Of a stretch of 64,000 nucleotides of DNA, positions 59,885 through 64,000 are shown piece after piece (positions within the stretch are counted from its first letter, which is position 1; every line of letters begins with the position of its first letter). The translations under genes and the position numbers were made by a program. Origin of the DNA: Bacteroidales bacterium. GTDB taxonomy: Bacteria > Bacteroidota > Bacteroidia > Bacteroidales > UBA932. The stretch spans positions 42,952 to 106,951 of the forward strand of contig JAGBNC010000024.1 of the NCBI GenBank assembly GCA_017634595.1. The letters are read 5' to 3'. A model generated the notes under the pieces. The model did not search any database, was not told where the DNA came from, and saw only the letters and a list, made by a program, of their open reading frames with translations.

Positions 59885-59978
59885 CTCCTAAGGGTACTTT
59901 GGACTGTACCCTTGGGAACATTCTGAGGTTTTTTCGTTGCCATGGGTACGTAGGGCTGTACCCTTGGGGACGGTCGGG
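59885..59978 (+). repeat. downstream REP pair: two REP-like hairpins
   Basis: The hairpins are AAGGGTAC/GTACCCTT (59890-59913) and CCATGGGTAC/GTACCCTTGG (59940-59967), with the same 8-nt loops and 26-nt spacer as the upstream pair. The unit lies between the RAYT stop and the end of ettA on the opposite strand, and may double as the ettA terminator. Confidence 0.9.
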
Positions 59979-59991
59979 GGAAGGAGTGGCG

Positions 59992-61668
59992 TTACTCCAT
60001 GAGTTTCTTGTACTTGAAGCGCTTGGGTTCTTCGGAGCCCAGGCGTTTCTTCTTGTTCTCTTCGTATTCGGAGTAGCTGCCCTCGAAGAAGTACACCTGG
60101 GAGTCGCCTTCAAAGGCCAGGATGTGGGTGGCGATACGGTCAAGGAACCAGCGGTCGTGGCTGACCACTACGGCGCAACCGGCAAATCCGTCCAGACCGT
60201 CTTCCAGGGCTCGTATCGTATTAACATCCACGTCGTTGGTAGGCTCATCGAGCAGCAGCACGTTGCCTTCATCTTTAAGTGTCAGCGCAAGATGCAGGCG
60301 GTTGCGTTCGCCTCCGGAAAGCACTCCGCAAAGCTTTTCCTGGTCGGCGCCGCTGAAATTGAAACGGCTCACCCAGCTGCGGGCGTTGATGTCGCGTCCG
60401 CCCATGCGTATCCATTCGGAATTACCGGCAATCGTCTCGTACACTGTAAGGTCCGGATCGATGCTCTTGTGCTGCTGGTCAACGTAGGAAAGCTTCACCG
60501 TGTCGCCAATCTCAATGGTGCCGGAGTCAGGCTCCTCGATACCCATTATCAGGCGGAACAATGTGGTTTTACCAGCACCATTCGGCCCAATCACGCCCAC
60601 AATACCGGCCGGCGGCAGCTCGAAGCTCAGATGCTCGAAAAGAAGCTTGTCACCATAGGCCTTGCTTACATCATTGAAACTGATGACCTTATTGCCAAGG
60701 TGCGGGCCGTTGGGGATGTATATTTCCAGATTGGCCTCCTTTTCTTTTGTATCTGCCGAGGCAAGCTTCTCGTAGGCTCCCAGACGGGCCTTCTGCTTGG
60801 CCTGACGGGCGCGGGGCGCCATACGGACCCACTCGAGCTCACGTTCGAGAGTCTTGCGCCGTCGGCTTTCCTGCTTCTCCTCCATAGCCAGGCGCTTGCT
60901 CTTCTGCTCCAGCCAGCCGGAATAGTTGCCCTTCCACGGGATCCCCTCGCCGCGGTCAAGTTCAAGTATCCATCCGGCCACATTGTCAAGAAAATAGCGG
61001 TCGTGGGTAACTGCGATGACCGTACCCTTATATTGCTGCAGATGAGCTTCCAGCCATTGTATGCTCTCGGTATCCAAGTGGTTGGTGGGCTCGTCGAGCA
61101 GCAGCACGTCGGGCTCCCTGAGCAGCAGGCGGCACAGGGCCACCCGGCGCCTCTCGCCTCCGGAAAGGGTTGCGACCCTGGCATCGGGCGGAGGGCACTG
61201 AAGGGCGTCCATCGCCCGTTCCAGTTTGGAATCAATCTCCCAACCGTTATGATGCTCAATGAGTTCTGTGAGTTCTCCCTGACGCTCGATAAGAGCATTC
61301 ATCTCATCGTCCGACATGGGTTCGGCAAATTTCATCCCTATCTCATTGTACTCCGCGAGCATATCCACAACCTCCTGCACGCCCTCCTGCACAACTTCCA
61401 GGACGGTCTTGTCCGGGTCCATCTGAGGCTCCTGCTCAAGATAGCCGACGCTGTATCCAGGTGCCCAGACGACCTCTCCGCGAGTAGGCTTCTCCACCCC
61501 GGCTATGATCTTTAGCACAGTTGATTTACCTGCGCCGTTGAGACCTATGATACCGATCTTGGCCCCATAGTAAAAGCCAAGGTAGATATCCTTGAGTATA
61601 ACCTTGTTGTTGTGGGGGAGAATCTTGCTCACCCCGTTCATTGAGAAAATAATCTTTTCGTCTGCCAT
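59992..61668 (-). CDS. ettA: energy-dependent translational throttle protein EttA (ABC-F)
   Basis: A 558-residue ABC-F ATPase that binds the ribosomal E site and gates translation by ATP/ADP level. There are two ABC cassettes, with Walker A GLNGAGKSTVL and GPNGAGKTTLF, signature LSGGERRR and LSGGERNR, and Walker B LLLDEPTNHLD and LLLDEPTNDVD. The arm insertion and the linker helix (ESRRRKTLERELEWVRMAPRARQAKQKARL) identify EttA rather than Uup or Abc-F resistance proteins. It follows infB by 40 nt. Confidence 0.95.
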   Translation of the reverse strand: MADEKIIFSMNGVSKILPHNNKVILKDIYLGFYYGAKIGIIGLNGAGKSTVLKIIAGVEKPTRGEVVWAPGYSVGYLEQEPQMDPDKTVLEVVQEGVQEVVDMLAEYNEIGMKFAEPMSDDEMNALIERQGELTELIEHHNGWEIDSKLERAMDALQCPPPDARVATLSGGERRRVALCRLLLREPDVLLLDEPTNHLDTESIQWLEAHLQQYKGTVIAVTHDRYFLDNVAGWILELDRGEGIPWKGNYSGWLEQKSKRLAMEEKQESRRRKTLERELEWVRMAPRARQAKQKARLGAYEKLASADTKEKEANLEIYIPNGPHLGNKVISFNDVSKAYGDKLLFEHLSFELPPAGIVGVIGPNGAGKTTLFRLIMGIEEPDSGTIEIGDTVKLSYVDQQHKSIDPDLTVYETIAGNSEWIRMGGRDINARSWVSRFNFSGADQEKLCGVLSGGERNRLHLALTLKDEGNVLLLDEPTNDVDVNTIRALEDGLDGFAGCAVVVSHDRWFLDRIATHILAFEGDSQVYFFEGSYSEYEENKKKRLGSEEPKRFKYKKLME

Positions 61669-61708
61669 AGAGAATACAGCCTCTTAAAGCATGAACTCAG
61701 GCTATTGC

Positions 61709-64000
61709 CTATAGCGTACGTTTGATTTCAACGATCTGGAAGGCCTCGATGACGTCGCCCTCTTTGATATCGTTGTAGCCGGCTATGCTCATACCGCACT
61801 CCTTACCGGCAAGGACTTCCTTGACGGAGTCTTTGCCGATCTGGAGAGAGCCGAGATCTCCGGTGTAGATCACGATACCGTCTCGGATCAAGCGGACCTT
61901 GGACTTCTGTATCATCTTGCCGTCACGCACAATACATCCGGCAATTGTACCGACCTTGGAAATCTTGAATGTCTGCTTGACCTCGGCAGTAGAAATGACC
62001 TCTTCCTTCTTCTCGGGCTCAAGCATACCCTCGATACCGTCCTTGACATCGTTGATACAGTCGTAGATAACGGAATAGAGACGTATTTCGATGCCCTCGC
62101 GGTCAGCACTCTTGCGAGCCTCGACGGAAGGACGCACCTGGAAGCCGATGATAACGGCATCGGAGGCCTCAGCCAGCAGGACATCGGACTCGGAGATGGC
62201 ACCCACAGCCTTGTGGATGACATTCACGCGAACCTCTTCGGTGCTGAGCTTGATGAGCGAATCGGACAGAGCCTCAACCGAACCGTCCACATCGCCCTTG
62301 ACGATGACGTTAAGTTCCTTGAAGTTGCCTATGGCAATACGGCGGCCGATCTCTTCGAGAGTCATATGTTTCTGGGTCTTGATGCCCTGGATACGTATGA
62401 GCTGCTCACGCTTGGCTGCAATACTCTTGGCTTCTTTCTCGTCGGTGAGCACATTGAACTTCTCGCCTGCTGCCGGAGCGCCGCTCAAACCGAGCACGGA
62501 CACTGGCGTAGAGGGCCCTGCCTCCTGCACCTTCTGACCACGCTCGTTGAACATGCTCTTGATGCGTCCGTAGAAACTTCCGCACAGCACCACATCACCC
62601 TGATGAAGGGTTCCGTCCTGCACAAGCACGGTGGCAAGGTAGCCGCGGCCTTTGTCGAGGGACGACTCAATGACCGCACCGCTGGCGAGCTTGCTGGGGT
62701 TGGCCTTGAGCTCAAGCAGGTCAGTCTCGAGAAGCACCTTCTCAAGAAGCTTGTCAACGTTGATACCCTTCTTGGCAGAAATCTCCTGACACTGGTACTT
62801 GCCGCCCCAGTCTTCCACCAGGATATTCATCTCAGAAAGCTGGCGGCGGATCTTGTCGGGATCGGCGCCAGGTTTATCTATCTTATTGATAGCAAACACC
62901 ATGGGCACGTTGGCTGCCTGGGCGTGATTGATAGCCTCAACGGTCTGGGGCATCACGGCGTCGTCGGCGGCGATGATGATGATGGCAAGGTCGGTCATCT
63001 GGGCACCACGGGCACGCATGGCGGTGAAGGCCTCGTGACCAGGGGTGTCAAGGAAAGTGATCTTGCGGCCGTCCTCAAGCTTCACGCTGTATGCGCCGAT
63101 GTGCTGGGTTATTCCACCAGCTTCACCTGCAATGACATTGGTCTTGCGGATATAGTCAAGAAGCGAAGTCTTACCGTGGTCAACATGGCCCATAACGGTA
63201 ATGATAGGCTCGCGTGGCTTCAGGTCCTCGGGACGGTCGGGCTGCTCGTTGGAGTTTATCTCGCTGGTAAGCTCAGCCGTCACGAACTCTACCTTGTAGC
63301 CGAATTCTTCAGCCACAAGCACCAAAGTCTCGGCATCGAGCCTCTGGTTGATAGACACCATCAGGCCGAGGCTCATGCAAGCGCCGATAACCTTGACCAC
63401 AGGCGTATTGTTCATCAGAGTAGCAAGGTCGTTGACTGTCACGAACTCGGTGACTTTCAGCACTTTCTTCTCGGCGGCAAGCTCCATCTGCTCTTCCTGG
63501 CTGCGCTGTGCGGCGGCTTCCCTCTTCTCCTTGCGGTACTTGGCTCCGAAGTTGTTCTTCTTGCCCTCATTCATACGGGCGTAAGTCTCCTTGACCTGCT
63601 TCTGTATCTCCTTCTGCATCTCCTCCTGCTGAGCCTCGGTAAGGACTGGCTTGAGGCGGTCGCGATCGCGGTCGCGCTTGCGCTTGCCCTGGCCGGGTGC
63701 CGGCTGGGAAGATCCGTTGTTCTTGGGTTTGTCTTTCTTGCCCGCGTTGCGGTCAATATTGGCGCCGGCCTTGGCCACGTCAACTTTCTGGGCGCCTTTA
63801 CCTATGCGCTCGCGCTTGACCGGTTTGCGGTCAAATTGGCTGAGGTCCACTTTGCCGACCACCTTGAAAGGCGAAGTCGAAACGGGTGCGGGCTCCGGTT
63901 CGGGAGCGGGTGCGGGCTCCGGCTCGGGTGCGGGTGCGGGCTCCGGCTCGGGTGCAGGCGCGGGCTCCGGTTCGGGTGCAGGCGCGGGCTCCGGTTCGGG
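61709..64000 (-). CDS. infB: translation initiation factor IF-2 (partial, 5' end beyond window)
   Basis: The visible 764 codons contain the N-terminal basic linker ([12 protein letters not shown]), the GTPase domain with [25 protein letters not shown] and [10 protein letters not shown], and the C-terminal domains that bind fMet-tRNA, ending [13 protein letters not shown]-2 brings initiator tRNA to the 30S subunit. A GTG at 63862 is not the start: the frame stays open to the right edge and codes a Pro/Glu/Ala repeat, the usual variable N-terminus. ettA follows. Confidence 0.95.
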   Translation of the reverse strand, partial: PEPEPAPAPEPEPAPAPEPEPAPAPEPEPAPAPEPEPAPVSTSPFKVVGKVDLSQFDRKPVKRERIGKGAQKVDVAKAGANIDRNAGKKDKPKNNGSSQPAPGQGKRKRDRDRDRLKPVLTEAQQEEMQKEIQKQVKETYARMNEGKKNNFGAKYRKEKREAAAQRSQEEQMELAAEKKVLKVTEFVTVNDLATLMNNTPVVKVIGACMSLGLMVSINQRLDAETLVLVAEEFGYKVEFVTAELTSEINSNEQPDRPEDLKPREPIITVMGHVDHGKTSLLDYIRKTNVIAGEAGGITQHIGAYSVKLEDGRKITFLDTPGHEAFTAMRARGAQMTDLAIIIIAADDAVMPQTVEAINHAQAANVPMVFAINKIDKPGADPDKIRRQLSEMNILVEDWGGKYQCQEISAKKGINVDKLLEKVLLETDLLELKANPSKLASGAVIESSLDKGRGYLATVLVQDGTLHQGDVVLCGSFYGRIKSMFNERGQKVQEAGPSTPVSVLGLSGAPAAGEKFNVLTDEKEAKSIAAKREQLIRIQGIKTQKHMTLEEIGRRIAIGNFKELNVIVKGDVDGSVEALSDSLIKLSTEEVRVNVIHKAVGAISESDVLLAEASDAVIIGFQVRPSVEARKSADREGIEIRLYSVIYDCINDVKDGIEGMLEPEKKEEVISTAEVKQTFKISKVGTIAGCIVRDGKMIQKSKVRLIRDGIVIYTGDLGSLQIGKDSVKEVLAGKECGMSIAGYNDIKEGDVIEAFQIVEIKRTL
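63884..64000 (-). repeat. 24-bp tandem repeat coding EPEPAPAP in infB
   Basis: Four full 24-bp units (63902-63997) plus partial ends, differing at a few positions (GGCTCCGGCTCGGG against GGCTCCGGTTCGGG and small changes). Each codes eight residues. The array continues past the right edge. Confidence 0.9.

Noticed and set aside
59899-61515. A 538-codon open frame on + opposite ettA, and similar long antisense frames (for example 887-1528, 12400-13365, 15081-16028, 48194-49309 and 49467-50444).
   Set aside because: They mirror strong genes on the other strand, have no recognisable domains or promoters, and are expected from the GC-rich codon pattern.

Overview
The window is chromosomal DNA from a member of the Bacteroidales (Bacteroidota), probably a gut-type lineage of roughly 55% GC; genus and species cannot be fixed by eye. 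The evidence is a SusC/SusD pair, BACON, DUF5689, GLUG-like and FISUMP-like surface lipoproteins, a short primary sigma factor without region 1.1, a Na+-translocating NQR operon, and promoters with the Bacteroidota -7 element TAnnTTTG (or TAnnTTCG). There is no rRNA, CRISPR array or prophage. The only mobile-type gene is a REP-associated transposase (RAYT).

Layout. 1-8045: surface lipoprotein cluster, with a partial DUF5689-type protein, a full BACON/DUF5689 lipoprotein, a 42-codon small ORF and a fimbrillin/FISUMP-like lipoprotein on +, facing a large lipoprotein that ends in an endonuclease/exonuclease/phosphatase domain on -. 8047-10350: UvrD/PcrA helicase. 10424-16154: complete nqrABCDEF, closed by a 125-bp palindromic element with perfect 32-bp arms. 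16313-19274: glycosyltransferase, fimbrillin-like lipoprotein, second glycosyltransferase. 19377-20308: tRNA-Val, a second long palindrome, a cytidylate-kinase-like gene. 20420-26566 (-): polA, an ECF sigma factor fused in frame to a secreted GH36 alpha-galactosidase, rsmG and rpmH as one overlapping gene string. 26645-27925: phosphodiesterase and tadA. 27928-30530 (-): glycerol-1-phosphate dehydrogenase and a KbaZ/GatZ-like protein, overlapping. 30617-31586: tRNA-Gln and a metallo-hydrolase.

31567-35461 (-): acyltransferase, esterase lipoprotein, PCMD-domain protein and glycosyltransferase. 35519-36208: TapB/DUF3108-like exported protein. 36232-42216 (-): ygiQ-type radical SAM, argS, rpoD, degP. 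42311-45676: dnaN, a DnaQ-like exonuclease, nhaA. 45767-52628 (-): susC, susD and a GLUG/BACON lipoprotein, with three 12-bp tandem repeats in the leader. 52749-54041: tRNA-Thr, a sirtuin and an acidic small protein. 54019-57944: ClC channel facing tex. 57965-58678: polyprenyl-phosphate mannosyltransferase-like GT2. 58797-59978: RAYT gene between two near-identical pairs of REP-like hairpins. 59992-64000 (-): ettA and infB, the latter running off the end inside a Pro/Glu/Ala repeat.

Functionally, the window mixes housekeeping replication, translation and tRNA genes with sodium energetics (NQR builds the Na+ gradient, NhaA exchanges Na+ for H+) and surface systems for binding or degrading external polymers. 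The most unusual items are the sigma-GH36 fusion, the RAYT/REP element, the two long perfect palindromes that share an AGTTGCT core, the small ORF in the lipoprotein cluster, and at least seven genes whose -7 promoter element lies only 6-9 nt from the start codon, which implies nearly leaderless mRNAs.
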